Shown here in pieces: positions 6,055-13,640 of a DNA stretch of 13,651 nt. A model generated the notes under the pieces. It ran no database searches. It was not told where the DNA came from and worked only from the letters and a program-made list of their open reading frames with translations. The position numbers and the translations under genes were made by a program. The stretch's first letter is position 1, and the number at the start of each line of letters is the position of its first letter. The stretch lies in contig DTSG01000180.1 in the NCBI GenBank assembly GCA_012965455.1, positions 1-13,651 on the forward strand, given 5' to 3'. Origin of the DNA: Planctomycetaceae bacterium. Lineage in GTDB: Bacteria; Planctomycetota; Planctomycetia; Pirellulales; Pirellulaceae.

Positions 6055-6614
6055 ATTCGAACTCGTCAAACGCCATTCAACGTTCGATCTGCGTGTGCGT
6101 TACTGGCGGGGGTGGGTGCTATAAGATGGCCGGTGTTGTTTCCGCCTTGGCTCAACAAGGTGATAATGTCACCGTCATCCTGACAGGCAATGCGTCACGA
6201 TTCATCGGCGAGTCCACGTTCTATGCACTGAGCGGTAATCCCGTCATTACATCGGTTTTCGATGATGACAGCGCGCCCTTTGGTGCGCATATCAACGTAG
6301 CCCGCACATGCCAATTATTGTTGGTCGCTCCTGCCACTGCTAACTTTATTGCTAAAGCATCTCAGGGGATAAGTGATTGTATTGCCAGCACCACATATCT
6401 GGCGTTTGGTGGTCCCATTGTGGTGGCCCCATCCATGAACGACGAAATGTGGAATAAACCCACAACTCAGCGTAACATTCAACGCATTAGTGACGACGGC
6501 GCTATCGTGATTGGCCCCTCAACGGGATGGCTGAGTTGTCGTAGCGACGGAGTTGGTCGCCTCGAAGAACACGATGCTATCATGGCAGCAATCGATTCAC
6601 ATTATCCTAACTAG
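6051..6614 (+). CDS. coaC: Phosphopantothenoylcysteine decarboxylase (flavoprotein), separate CoaC
   Basis: It decarboxylates 4'-phospho-N-pantothenoylcysteine to 4'-phosphopantetheine in coenzyme A synthesis, using FMN. The 187-aa protein is the CoaC half only; many bacteria have it fused to CoaB. Visible motifs are the FMN-binding start VTGGGGCYK (17-25), the active-site His80 in HINVAR, APATANFIAK (93-102), PSMNDEMW (127-134, the PxMNxxMW motif), and the substrate-clamp Cys163 in GWLSCRSDGVGR (159-170). The TGGGGCYK sequence differs from the common TGGIAAYK. The ATG overlaps the rpoZ stop by 4 bases. coaB follows after a 34-base gap. Confidence 0.92.
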   Translation: MNSNSSNAIQRSICVCVTGGGGCYKMAGVVSALAQQGDNVTVILTGNASRFIGESTFYALSGNPVITSVFDDDSAPFGAHINVARTCQLLLVAPATANFIAKASQGISDCIASTTYLAFGGPIVVAPSMNDEMWNKPTTQRNIQRISDDGAIVIGPSTGWLSCRSDGVGRLEEHDAIMAAIDSHYPN

Positions 6615-6620
6615 GCAACA

Positions 6621-6634
6621 CTGGGAATGCCCAG
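6621..6634 (+). other. Small hairpin between coaC and coaB
   Basis: CTGGG (6621-6625) and CCCAG (6630-6634) pair around an AATG loop and are followed by ATTTT. The shape resembles a minimal terminator, but the stem is only 5 bp and it sits between two genes of one pathway. Partial attenuation or an mRNA-stability element is as likely as termination. Confidence 0.3.
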
Positions 6635-6648
6635 ATTTTGGGAACTAA

Positions 6649-7287
6649 ATGTCCAAGATACTTATCACGTCAGGACCCACGCGACAACACATTGACCCTG
6701 TCCGATATATTACAAATTCTTCCAGCGGGCGGATGGGGTCCTGCTTAGCCCAAGCCTGCATCGCGATGGGCCACGACGTAACAATTGTGACCGGCCCTGT
6801 TGACGTAACGTACCCGGCCGAAGCCCAGCTTATTACGGTGGTATCAACTGCTGAGATGTTGAGCAGGGCTGTGGAGTGTTTCCCTAAATTTGATGGGGCA
6901 ATTGGCGCCGCCGCTCCCTGTGATTACCAACCGACTGAAGTAGCATCACGAAAAATCTCTAAGACCGGAGACGGGATTAGTTTAGATCTAATAGAAACTC
7001 CGGACGTAATTGCTACGTTGGGCGGTATAAAGCGTTCCGACCAATGGGTCGTTGGATTTGCCCTCGAAACAGATGACCACCATTTTCGCGCTATCACCAA
7101 AGCGCAGCGCAAGTATTGCGACCTAATCGTGCTAAATGACGTCGCCGCTATCGATTCCAAATTTAACGAAATCGAGTTGTTGCAACCCGACGGTAAATGT
7201 ATCTTGAAAGTTGCCGGGGCTAAATGGAAGGTTGCTGAGGCAATTGTCGCGACGATTCAATCTACACTTATCCGTCCCAATAGTTAA
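6649..7287 (+). CDS. coaB: Phosphopantothenate-cysteine ligase, separate CoaB
   Basis: It joins 4'-phosphopantothenate and cysteine in a nucleotide-dependent reaction, the step just before CoaC. At 212 aa it corresponds to the CoaB domain of the bifunctional CoaBC protein. Motifs: ITSGPTRQHIDPVRYITNSS (6-25, nucleotide-binding start), SGRMGSCLAQA (26-36), GAAAPCDYQP (86-95, in place of the usual AVADY motif), the lysine pair region RKISK (101-105), ETPDVIATL (116-124) and VVGFALETD (134-142). GGGA about 9 bases upstream of the ATG may serve as ribosome binding site. It is the last recognisable member of the yicC-gmk-rpoZ-coaC cluster; the SMP-30-like gene begins within 15 bases of its stop. 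Confidence 0.92.
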   Translation: MSKILITSGPTRQHIDPVRYITNSSSGRMGSCLAQACIAMGHDVTIVTGPVDVTYPAEAQLITVVSTAEMLSRAVECFPKFDGAIGAAAPCDYQPTEVASRKISKTGDGISLDLIETPDVIATLGGIKRSDQWVVGFALETDDHHFRAITKAQRKYCDLIVLNDVAAIDSKFNEIELLQPDGKCILKVAGAKWKVAEAIVATIQSTLIRPNS

Positions 7288-7301
7288 GAAAGTTGGTTGT
7301 C

Positions 7302-8264
7302 GTGCGTTATGAAGAACTAACAGTACCGTCGCAAGCAAAATTGACTACAGTTGCTTCGCTCGCCTTCACCGAGGGTCCGGCTTGCCACGCTGACGGGAGC
7401 GTCTTTTACAGCGATATCTTAAACAATCGGATTATGCGATGGACGCCTGAGGGCAACTGTGTTGTTTGGAGAGAGCCAAGTAACCGGACGAACGGACAAA
7501 CGTTTGACCCCCAGGGTCGGCTGCTGCATTGTGAGGGTGCCGAGTTTGGTTCGGCAGAGGGGGGGCGGCGTGTTACTCGAACCAACCTTGAATCCGGTGA
7601 GTATGAGGTGCTTACCGACCACTACCAAGGCAAACGTTATAACTCGCCAAATGATATATGTGTTGACGCACACGGTAATATATATTTCACGGATCCCTGC
7701 TACGATGACCGAAGTATCATGGAAATGGATTGTGATGCCGTGTACCGGATTGACATGTCCGGTAACGTGCAGCGAATACTCTCTCAGCCCGCGATTCAGC
7801 GCCCTAACGGTATAGCAGTCAATCAAGAAGGCACCATGCTCTACCTAGTGGATAGTTGCCCTGAAGTGGGTGGAAATCGCAAGATCTGGAAATTTAGCTT
7901 GAACGAATACGGAGTTGCCGAACAACAGCTAGAGTTGTGGGATTTCGGCGGTGGGCGCGGTGCTGATGGAATGCGGCTATCAGAATCCGGAAACTTGTAC
8001 ATTGCGGCGGGTATTTCAACGCCGCGCGGTACACATGAAAACCGGGACGTTCCCACAGGAGTGTATGTCCTTTCTCCGCTGGGAAAAATGCTTGCGCGGA
8101 TACCCATTGCTGAAGACGTCATCACTAACCTTGCCTTTGGAGGTGCGAACGGCCAAACAATTTTCATTACCGCTGGCAAGACACTGTATCGCACGCAGGT
8201 CCCTGACGTCGGCGAAGTTGCCTACCCAACATGGACCCAGTTGGAGGCAGGCGGGCACGAATGA
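7302..8264 (+). CDS. SMP-30/gluconolactonase/LRE-like hydrolase
   Basis: The family forms six-bladed beta-propellers that hydrolyse sugar lactones and related esters with one divalent metal. Numbered from GTG at 7302 (320 aa), the likely metal ligands are Glu24 (FTEGPAC), Asn169 (RPNGIAV) and Asp222 (GADGMRL); Asn117 in SPNDICVD is also conserved. Blade repeats such as GNIYFTDP and GNLYIAAG recur. I see no signal peptide, so a cytosolic location is likely. The frame also permits TTG at 7293, but AAGAAAG at 7286-7292 sits 9 bases before the GTG and would abut the TTG, so GTG is preferred. It starts 14 bases after coaB and overlaps the next gene by 4 bases (ATGA). The lactone substrate cannot be told from sequence; the coupled dehydrogenase suggests sugar-acid or hydroxyacid metabolism. 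Confidence 0.85.
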   Translation: MRYEELTVPSQAKLTTVASLAFTEGPACHADGSVFYSDILNNRIMRWTPEGNCVVWREPSNRTNGQTFDPQGRLLHCEGAEFGSAEGGRRVTRTNLESGEYEVLTDHYQGKRYNSPNDICVDAHGNIYFTDPCYDDRSIMEMDCDAVYRIDMSGNVQRILSQPAIQRPNGIAVNQEGTMLYLVDSCPEVGGNRKIWKFSLNEYGVAEQQLELWDFGGGRGADGMRLSESGNLYIAAGISTPRGTHENRDVPTGVYVLSPLGKMLARIPIAEDVITNLAFGGANGQTIFITAGKTLYRTQVPDVGEVAYPTWTQLEAGGHE

Positions 8265-9262
8265 AATTAGTAATCTATCCGAAAATTGATACTCACCGGT
8301 TGAAGTTGTTGGGTTCCGTTAGCGATGAATTGAGCCTAATCAACGCTGAATCGTATGAAGTCGCTCTGTCTGAAATTCAAAACGCCAATGGTTTTTACGG
8401 AAAGATCACGTCCGAATTACTTGCCGAGGCAACATGTCTCGAATGGATCCAGAGCCCGACGGCGAGCCTGGAACATTATATTTTTCCGGAGTTAGTACAC
8501 CACTCCTGTACGCTGACAAATATGCAGGGGCTCTTTTACGATGTAATCGCGGATCACGTCTTGATGTATATTCTCATGTTTTGTCGGCAGATGCCGCACT
8601 ACACCAGGCAACAACTTCAGTCGAATTGGGCTCCCTTGGGTGGAGAAGATACACGCAGCAATTTCAGCGTTGGTCCAGGAATGGTTACTGCTATGGATTT
8701 GGCCCATTCACAATTGGCTGATATGACGGTCGGGTTGATCGGCTTGGGCAGCATTGGTGCGGAAATTGCCTCGCATTGCATCAAGCTAGGAATGCGGGTT
8801 GGTGGCGTGGATCCCTATTGTGACACACCACCGGATGGAGTCGAGTTCATGCACGGGGAGGACGGACTTGAACAACTATTGGGCAAAAGCGATTTTGTGA
8901 TTATCGCGGCGCCACACACCCCTGAAACCGTAGGAATGTTCGATTCACAGAGATTTAGTCAAATGCAGGACACTGCCTATTTGATAAATATTGGAAGGGG
9001 CGCTATAGTACCCCTAAACGACCTGCGGCAGGCGTTGGAAACCGGACAAATACAGGGCGCGGCGCTGGATGTAATGGAAAGTGAACCTTTAGGCGTTGAC
9101 GATTCTCTATGGAAGCATCCTAATGTGATTATCACACCCCATGTGGCGGCGTGTTCAAAGCGTGTTGCCGAACGCCATCTTGAAACGCTATTAGAGAATG
9201 TTAAACGATTCACCAACCATAAACCACTTCTCAACGTTGTAAACAAAGCCCGCTGGTTTTAA
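8261..9262 (+). CDS. D-isomer-specific 2-hydroxyacid dehydrogenase family protein
   Basis: It is an NAD(P)-dependent oxidoreductase interconverting a 2-oxoacid and a D-2-hydroxyacid. Length 333 aa. The nucleotide-binding domain carries GLIGLGSIGAE (158-168; GLGSIG is the Rossmann loop) and Asp184 in GGVDPY, more consistent with NAD than NADP. The catalytic triad of the family is Arg246 (NIGRGAIV), Glu275 (DVMESEPL) and His294 (ITPHVAA). The N-terminal domain is divergent. ATG at 8261 overlaps the previous stop (ATGA), with GGAGG at 8243-8247 upstream; the upstream ATG at 8231 would force a longer overlap. Candidate substrates include glyoxylate/glycolate, hydroxypyruvate or phosphoglycerate-like acids. 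It is not a typical SerA because it lacks the C-terminal ACT region. Confidence 0.87.
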   Translation: MKLVIYPKIDTHRLKLLGSVSDELSLINAESYEVALSEIQNANGFYGKITSELLAEATCLEWIQSPTASLEHYIFPELVHHSCTLTNMQGLFYDVIADHVLMYILMFCRQMPHYTRQQLQSNWAPLGGEDTRSNFSVGPGMVTAMDLAHSQLADMTVGLIGLGSIGAEIASHCIKLGMRVGGVDPYCDTPPDGVEFMHGEDGLEQLLGKSDFVIIAAPHTPETVGMFDSQRFSQMQDTAYLINIGRGAIVPLNDLRQALETGQIQGAALDVMESEPLGVDDSLWKHPNVIITPHVAACSKRVAERHLETLLENVKRFTNHKPLLNVVNKARWF

Positions 9263-9271
9263 CACCAGGGC
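9248..9271 (+). other. Hairpin over the stop codon of the 2-hydroxyacid dehydrogenase gene
   Basis: GCCC (9248-9251) plus TGGT (9254-9257) pair with ACCAGGGC (9264-9271), leaving a 2-base bulge and a 6-base loop that holds the TAA stop. No U-tract follows. It may mark a Rho-dependent end or processing site between this gene and rimO. Confidence 0.3.
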
Positions 9272-9310
9272 GCAACGAACAATGAAGTCTAAAGTAGGCG
9301 ATATGCTAAG

Positions 9311-10681
9311 ATGACTGATCTCCCGATCTATAGTGACCAAGTGAGCAAAGGACGATATTCCTTCATTAGCCTTGGGTGCCCAAAGAATACGGTAGATAGT
9401 GAGCGGATGCTGGGGTTGTTGCAACTGGATGGTTACGAATTAGTCCGAGAACCGGTCAACGCGGATTTTGTTGTGGTCAATACTTGTGGATTTATCGAGG
9501 AAGCAAGAACGGAGTCATACGGCGCTATTGACGAGATGCTAGAACTGAAAAACGCGGGAAAGATAAAGGGGGTTATCGTATCAGGTTGCCTTGCTGAACG
9601 GCAAAAAGAAGAGCTGTTGATTGAGCGACCCGGCATTGACGCTCTCGTCGGAGTGTTTGGTCGAGAGGAGGTGACGAAAGTTGCTGATCGACTAATGGGT
9701 AATCATGAACAACGGACGGTGTTCCGCCCAGCGCCGATACGGGCTTTGCCAGATACGGACCGCCTACGAATTACCCCACAACATTTTGCTTATCTCAAAA
9801 TATCTGAGGGCTGCGACCGGTTATGTACATTCTGTGATATACCTCGGATGCGAGGTAAACACGCGAGCAAGCCGATGGAAACGATCTTATTAGAAGCACA
9901 CCAGTTAGCAGCGGATGGCGTCAAAGAATTGAATATCGTTGCGCAGGATACAACATACTATGGTATCGACAATTACGGGGAACCGCGGCTTGCTCAGTTA
10001 CTACGAGAACTCAATGAGGTCGAGGGGTTTGAGTGGATACGCTTACTCTATTTCTACCCGATGTATATCAGTGACGAATTGATTGATGTAATCTGCGACT
10101 CTAATCGCATAATTCCTTATATCGACATGCCACTGCAGCACATTAATGACCAGATGCTCAGGCGGATGTCTCGTCGTGTGAATAAACAACAGACAATCGA
10201 GACAATCGAACGTCTGCGTGCGGGAATCCCAAATTTATGTTTGAGAACAACGATGCTCACCGGGTTTCCGGGCGAGACCGACCAGCAGTTTGAGGAATTG
10301 GTAGAGTTTGTCAACGAGACGCGATTTGATCGTCTTGGTGTATTCAGTTATTCCTTCGAGGAGGCAACACCTTCCGCGAACCTGACCGACCACATAGACG
10401 AGGATGTTAAAGTGGCGCGTCGTGAAACGCTAATGCTGGCCCAACAAAAAATCATGTATGAGCGAAACGAGTTGTTGATTAATAGTAGATTATCTGTAAT
10501 GGTTGACCAGGCGGTTCCCCAGCAAGCCAACGCTTGGGTAGGTCGCTCGCAGGCAGACGCGCCGGATATCGATAGCTTAGTGTTCTTAACAGGCAATGGC
10601 ACCCAACTCTCTCCAGGCCAAATTGTAGAAGCTGAGATCGTCACCGTTAGCGAGTACGATCTAATTGGCGCGGTATTGTAA
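9311..10681 (+). CDS. rimO: Ribosomal protein uS12 methylthiotransferase RimO
   Basis: It is a radical SAM enzyme that adds a methylthio group to a conserved aspartate of ribosomal protein S12. Length 456 aa. The N-terminal UPF0004 domain binds one 4Fe-4S cluster through Cys23 (SLGCPKNTVDSE), Cys59 (NTCGFIEEA) and Cys93 (SGCLAER). The radical SAM cluster uses Cys168, Cys172 and Cys175 in SEGCDRLCTFCDIPRMRGKH. PYIDMPLQH and TGFPGET follow, and a TRAM RNA/protein-binding domain ends the protein (about 390-456). The sequence SLGCPKNxVDSE plus the C-terminus separates it from the tRNA-modifying MiaB. The ATG at 9311 has a weak AGTAGG upstream. It is followed by a pgsA-like gene. Confidence 0.95.
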   Translation: MTDLPIYSDQVSKGRYSFISLGCPKNTVDSERMLGLLQLDGYELVREPVNADFVVVNTCGFIEEARTESYGAIDEMLELKNAGKIKGVIVSGCLAERQKEELLIERPGIDALVGVFGREEVTKVADRLMGNHEQRTVFRPAPIRALPDTDRLRITPQHFAYLKISEGCDRLCTFCDIPRMRGKHASKPMETILLEAHQLAADGVKELNIVAQDTTYYGIDNYGEPRLAQLLRELNEVEGFEWIRLLYFYPMYISDELIDVICDSNRIIPYIDMPLQHINDQMLRRMSRRVNKQQTIETIERLRAGIPNLCLRTTMLTGFPGETDQQFEELVEFVNETRFDRLGVFSYSFEEATPSANLTDHIDEDVKVARRETLMLAQQKIMYERNELLINSRLSVMVDQAVPQQANAWVGRSQADAPDIDSLVFLTGNGTQLSPGQIVEAEIVTVSEYDLIGAVL

Positions 10682-10713
10682 AAAAAAACAGTAGTGCTGG
10701 GTGTGTTTTTTTT
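10681..10713 (+). terminator. A/T-rich hairpin after rimO
   Basis: AAAAAAAACA (10681-10690) and TGTTTTTTTT (10704-10713) are perfect 10-base reverse complements around a 13-base loop. The first base is the last base of the rimO stop. The A-tract, hairpin, U-tract layout resembles a (possibly bidirectional) intrinsic terminator, but the stem is almost entirely A-T with no separate GC core, so efficiency is uncertain. Confidence 0.45.
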
Positions 10714-10758
10714 GGCTACGGTGTAAATTGGAGCCATTGATAGTATCTTGTTAACACA

Positions 10759-11424
10759 ATGGTTGTTAGTAATATGGATTCCAAGGCAGATGCGTCCAAC
10801 ACGACGCAGAAAAACCGGGCGGCGGTTCTTAACACGCCGAATCTGATCACGCTAACGCGATTTGCATTATCGATCGTAGTGTTCGCTCTAATGTCTCATG
10901 ACTACTTTTATGCGGCATTCTGGGTGTTTGTAATCGCCGCCAGTACAGACTGGGTTGACGGCTATGTCGCTCGGCGAACTGATCAGGTAACACAACTAGG
11001 AAGGATATTGGATCCCTTTTGTGACAAGATAATTATATGTGGTGCTTACATCTTAATCGCAATAGAAACATCCAAGTTGAGCGGTTCACATTGGTCCTTG
11101 ATCACTGGGTGGATGGCTGTCGTGGTTGTTGGGCGGGAACTTTTGGTCACCATGTTACGCGGCTACATCGAACAACACGGCGGTGATTTTTCTGCAAACA
11201 GGGCCGGGAAACTCAAGATGGTATTCCAATGTATTGCCGTAGGCGGTTGCTTGTTGGTGTTCGCCCTAGAAAACTCAGCCGTACCGTTTGCAGTTTCGAT
11301 AGGCTGGATTACTGCTATAGCCGTCTGGGTGGCGATCATTAGCACGATCTATTCTGGAATCCTCTATGTTTTCGCTGCGACGAAAATGGTTAAGGATTTA
11401 ACCAGACACGGGGACGCAACCTAA
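10759..11424 (+). CDS. pgsA: CDP-alcohol phosphatidyltransferase, probable CDP-diacylglycerol-glycerol-3-phosphate 3-phosphatidyltransferase
   Basis: It probably makes phosphatidylglycerophosphate from CDP-diacylglycerol and glycerol 3-phosphate at the cytoplasmic membrane. Length 221 aa with several hydrophobic helices (about 36-60, 90-104, 116-133, 153-168 and 178-212). The complete CDP-alcohol phosphotransferase signature is present: Asp64, Asp67-Gly68, Ala71-Arg72, Gly81, Asp85 and Asp89, the four aspartates binding metal and substrate. NTPNLITLTRF (25-35) is the typical PgsA N-terminal segment. ATG at 10759 and ATG at 10774 are both possible starts; neither has a clear Shine-Dalgarno sequence. 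Adjacency to rimO is common for pgsA. A related transferase with another alcohol acceptor cannot be fully excluded. Confidence 0.87.
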   Translation: MVVSNMDSKADASNTTQKNRAAVLNTPNLITLTRFALSIVVFALMSHDYFYAAFWVFVIAASTDWVDGYVARRTDQVTQLGRILDPFCDKIIICGAYILIAIETSKLSGSHWSLITGWMAVVVVGRELLVTMLRGYIEQHGGDFSANRAGKLKMVFQCIAVGGCLLVFALENSAVPFAVSIGWITAIAVWVAIISTIYSGILYVFAATKMVKDLTRHGDAT

Positions 11425-11483
11425 ATCTATCTCAGCGTGGCACAGATACATCTAAATCAGAATGAGTTCACCAGGTACACTTT

Positions 11484-12410
11484 ATGGATAGTTATGCACT
11501 GATATCGTTGGCGGTAGTTGGGCTAACGTGCGTATGTCTTTTTATAGCACCGCCTTGGATTTACCTGTTTATTACGCGTACTAGGCGGCAACGCCCATTG
11601 TTGAAACAGTGGGAACAGAAAATTTCGCGGACAGACTTTCTAGACGTAATCGTTGTAGTGGTAATTTATTTGACCTCGCAAGCGATTGCGTTATTGGTTG
11701 TTGTTGAATTGGACGTATTTAGTGCGGGGGCTGGATTTAATCCGATCCTGATAACGCCTTTGAATTCCGCGGCGGGATTAAGCGTCATGGCAGGGGGCCT
11801 CGTCGCCTTCACATTGGTCTATCTAAGACGCCGAGACCTTCGAGTCCTTCGGGTTCGTTTTGATAAACTCGGCAAACAAGCGTTAATAGGCCTAGCGGCA
11901 ACTGCATGCGTGTTGCCTAGTATTCTATTAATTAATGGTGTCGTTTCGATTTTCGTGACAAAATACAGCCACCCTGTGATCGATGCATTTCTAAGTGAGA
12001 TGTCGCTCTCGGCATTACTTTCCACATCGTTTACGGTGTGCATTGCAGCGCCGCTCGTGGAGGAGTTTGTATTTCGTGGAGTTCTTTTGTCGTTTCTGCA
12101 ACGCATCTTTGACCGCAATTGGCCATTTGAAACTTTGATATTTTGCAATAACACGATTTCACCAACAGGCGTCGAATCAACGAGTATAACCAGTCGCTAC
12201 GGTGCAATTGTGGTCACCTCGGTACTTTTTGCTGGTCTTCACATCGGGCAGGGAGCAGCCTATATACCTTTGTTTTTTCTAGCGTTGGCTCTCGGTTACG
12301 TCACACAGAAGACGGGTTCGATTTTGCCCGCAATTATCATGCACGTCAGTCTTAATTCATTAAGTACAATTACGTTAGCGTGGACGTACCTACAATCGCC
12401 AATTGTATGA
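11484..12410 (+). CDS. CPBP family intramembrane glutamic endopeptidase
   Basis: It is a multi-pass membrane protein of the CAAX-prenyl-protease/bacteriocin-processing (Abi) family, 308 aa. The active-site motifs are intact: Glu193, Glu194 and Arg198 (EEFVFR, the EExxxR motif), Phe249 and His253 (FAGLH), and His287 and Asn291 (HVSLN). Hydrophobic segments lie at about 4-30, 53-75, 96-114, 134-157, 175-190, 241-253, 258-272 and 279-297. The stretch between motifs 1 and 2 (about 199-248) holds a polar insert (NNTISPTGVESTSITSR). The start ATG at 11484 follows a 59-base gap after pgsA. Bacterial members have varied or unknown substrates; in planctomycetes such genes occur as housekeeping neighbours, so a phage-defence role should not be assumed. 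Confidence 0.88.
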   Translation: MDSYALISLAVVGLTCVCLFIAPPWIYLFITRTRRQRPLLKQWEQKISRTDFLDVIVVVVIYLTSQAIALLVVVELDVFSAGAGFNPILITPLNSAAGLSVMAGGLVAFTLVYLRRRDLRVLRVRFDKLGKQALIGLAATACVLPSILLINGVVSIFVTKYSHPVIDAFLSEMSLSALLSTSFTVCIAAPLVEEFVFRGVLLSFLQRIFDRNWPFETLIFCNNTISPTGVESTSITSRYGAIVVTSVLFAGLHIGQGAAYIPLFFLALALGYVTQKTGSILPAIIMHVSLNSLSTITLAWTYLQSPIV

Positions 12411-12440
12411 CAATTACCAAAATAGTTTCAAAATACGCTT

Positions 12441-12446
12441 AGGAGA
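12441..12446 (+). promoter_or_regulatory. Strong ribosome binding site of the Gfo/Idh gene
   Basis: AGGAGA lies 5 bases before the ATG at 12452. It is the clearest Shine-Dalgarno sequence among the plus-strand genes here; most others have weak or no match. It fixes the start codon. Confidence 0.7.
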
Positions 12447-12451
12447 TAGAT

Positions 12452-13543
12452 ATGGCTTTAGGATTCGGTATCATCGGATGCGGTATGATCGCAGATTTTC
12501 ATGCTAGGGCGATTGCTGAAATACGCGGCGCCAATTTGGTTGGTTGTTTTGATCTATATGCTCCATCGGCGGCATCCTTTGCCGACAAACACGACTGCAC
12601 ACCCTATACGGACTTAAACAAAATGTTCGAAAATCCCGGTCTGGATGTGGTAACCATTTGCACGCCGAGTGGCGCCCACCTAGACCCAGCGGTTGCTGCT
12701 GCAAACGCCGGCAAGCACGTCATCGTTGAAAAACCGCTTGAAATTACGTTGGCACGATGTGATGCAATTATTGACGCGTGTAAGAGCAATCGCGTTCAGC
12801 TATTTACCGTTTTTCCATCGCGGTTTCACGAGTCGTCACAACTCCTGAAAATGGCGGTGGATAAAAACAAATTCGGTAGGCTCTCGATGGGCGATGCATA
12901 TGTAAAGTGGTTTCGAACACAGGAATATTATGATAGCGGGGCGTGGCGCGGTACTTGGCGACTCGACGGTGGCGGAGCATTGATGAACCAAGCTATCCAT
13001 ACCGTTGATTTGCTGTCATGGTTGATGGGACCTGTTGTTGAAGTTACCGCGCAAGCGGACATGCTCGCTCACAAGCGCATCGAAGTTGAGGATGTCGTGG
13101 TGGCGACGTTGCGATTTATGAACGGCGCGTTAGGTGTTATTGAAGCTACAACAGCAGCATATCCAGGCATGCTTAAACGAATTGAAATACATGGGACACA
13201 CGGATCGGCCGTGTTAGAGGAAGAAGACATAACAATTTGGGAGTTCGCTAAGATGACAAAGTCGGATACCCAATTGGTCAAGCGGATGGCCGGGCGTACT
13301 AAAACGGGTGGCGGTGCCGCTGATCCTGCAGCCATCGGGCATCACGCTCACGCAGCACTCTTTCGCGATGCGATTCGTTCGATTCAGGGAAAGAGCTCTA
13401 ATTCGATCGACGGTATCGAAGGACGACGTAGCGTTGAAATCATACTTGCAATCTACAAGGCGGCCGAGTCCGGCAAGGCTATATCACTACCGCTTAAACG
13501 TGATCCTCGACTAGCCTATCGAAAAACAGGGGTTAACGGTTAA
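12452..13543 (+). CDS. Gfo/Idh/MocA family oxidoreductase
   Basis: It is an NAD(P)-dependent dehydrogenase of the glucose-fructose oxidoreductase/inositol dehydrogenase family, 363 aa. The Rossmann start is GFGIIGCGMIADFH at 4-17. Glu93-Lys94-Pro95 (VEKPLE) is the family's catalytic/cofactor motif, and GGGALMNQAIHTVDLL (173-188) carries the conserved His183 and Asp186. The C-terminal alpha/beta domain covers about 125-350. No signal peptide is seen, so it is probably cytosolic, unlike the exported members frequent in planctomycetes. The substrate is likely a sugar, inositol or sugar acid but cannot be named. It starts 41 bases after the CPBP gene with its own strong ribosome binding site. Confidence 0.9.
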   Translation: MALGFGIIGCGMIADFHARAIAEIRGANLVGCFDLYAPSAASFADKHDCTPYTDLNKMFENPGLDVVTICTPSGAHLDPAVAAANAGKHVIVEKPLEITLARCDAIIDACKSNRVQLFTVFPSRFHESSQLLKMAVDKNKFGRLSMGDAYVKWFRTQEYYDSGAWRGTWRLDGGGALMNQAIHTVDLLSWLMGPVVEVTAQADMLAHKRIEVEDVVVATLRFMNGALGVIEATTAAYPGMLKRIEIHGTHGSAVLEEEDITIWEFAKMTKSDTQLVKRMAGRTKTGGGAADPAAIGHHAHAALFRDAIRSIQGKSSNSIDGIEGRRSVEIILAIYKAAESGKAISLPLKRDPRLAYRKTGVNG

Positions 13544-13600
13544 CGCTAACGACCCCGCCTTCAACGATATTGGCATTGGTTTTTGGCAGATGTTGTGCGA

Positions 13601-13640
13601 TTATCTTATAGGTTCACGAAGATAAATTCGTTTCTTATTT
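13601..13640 (+). terminator. Candidate terminator-like hairpin downstream of the last gene
   Basis: TTATCTT (13601-13607) and AAGATAA (13619-13625) are perfect 7-base reverse complements with an 11-base loop. An overlapping alternative pairs ACGAA (13616-13620) with TTCGT (13627-13631), followed by a T-rich run to 13640. The stems are weak and AT-rich, so termination is only a possibility. The rest of 13544-13651 shows nothing recognisable. Confidence 0.25.

Noticed and set aside
7419..7826. Long minus-strand ORF opposite the SMP-30 gene
   Set aside because: It lies wholly antisense to a gene with intact family motifs and has a composition typical of antisense readings.
11484..12410. CPBP/Abi gene as part of a defence or bacteriocin immunity system
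   Set aside because: Its neighbours are housekeeping genes and there is no toxin, bacteriocin precursor, restriction or other defence gene in the window.
13532..13551. Short GTTAACG tandem at the end of the Gfo/Idh gene
   Set aside because: Two full copies of 7 bases plus a variant is within chance and includes the stop codon context; no further copies nearby.
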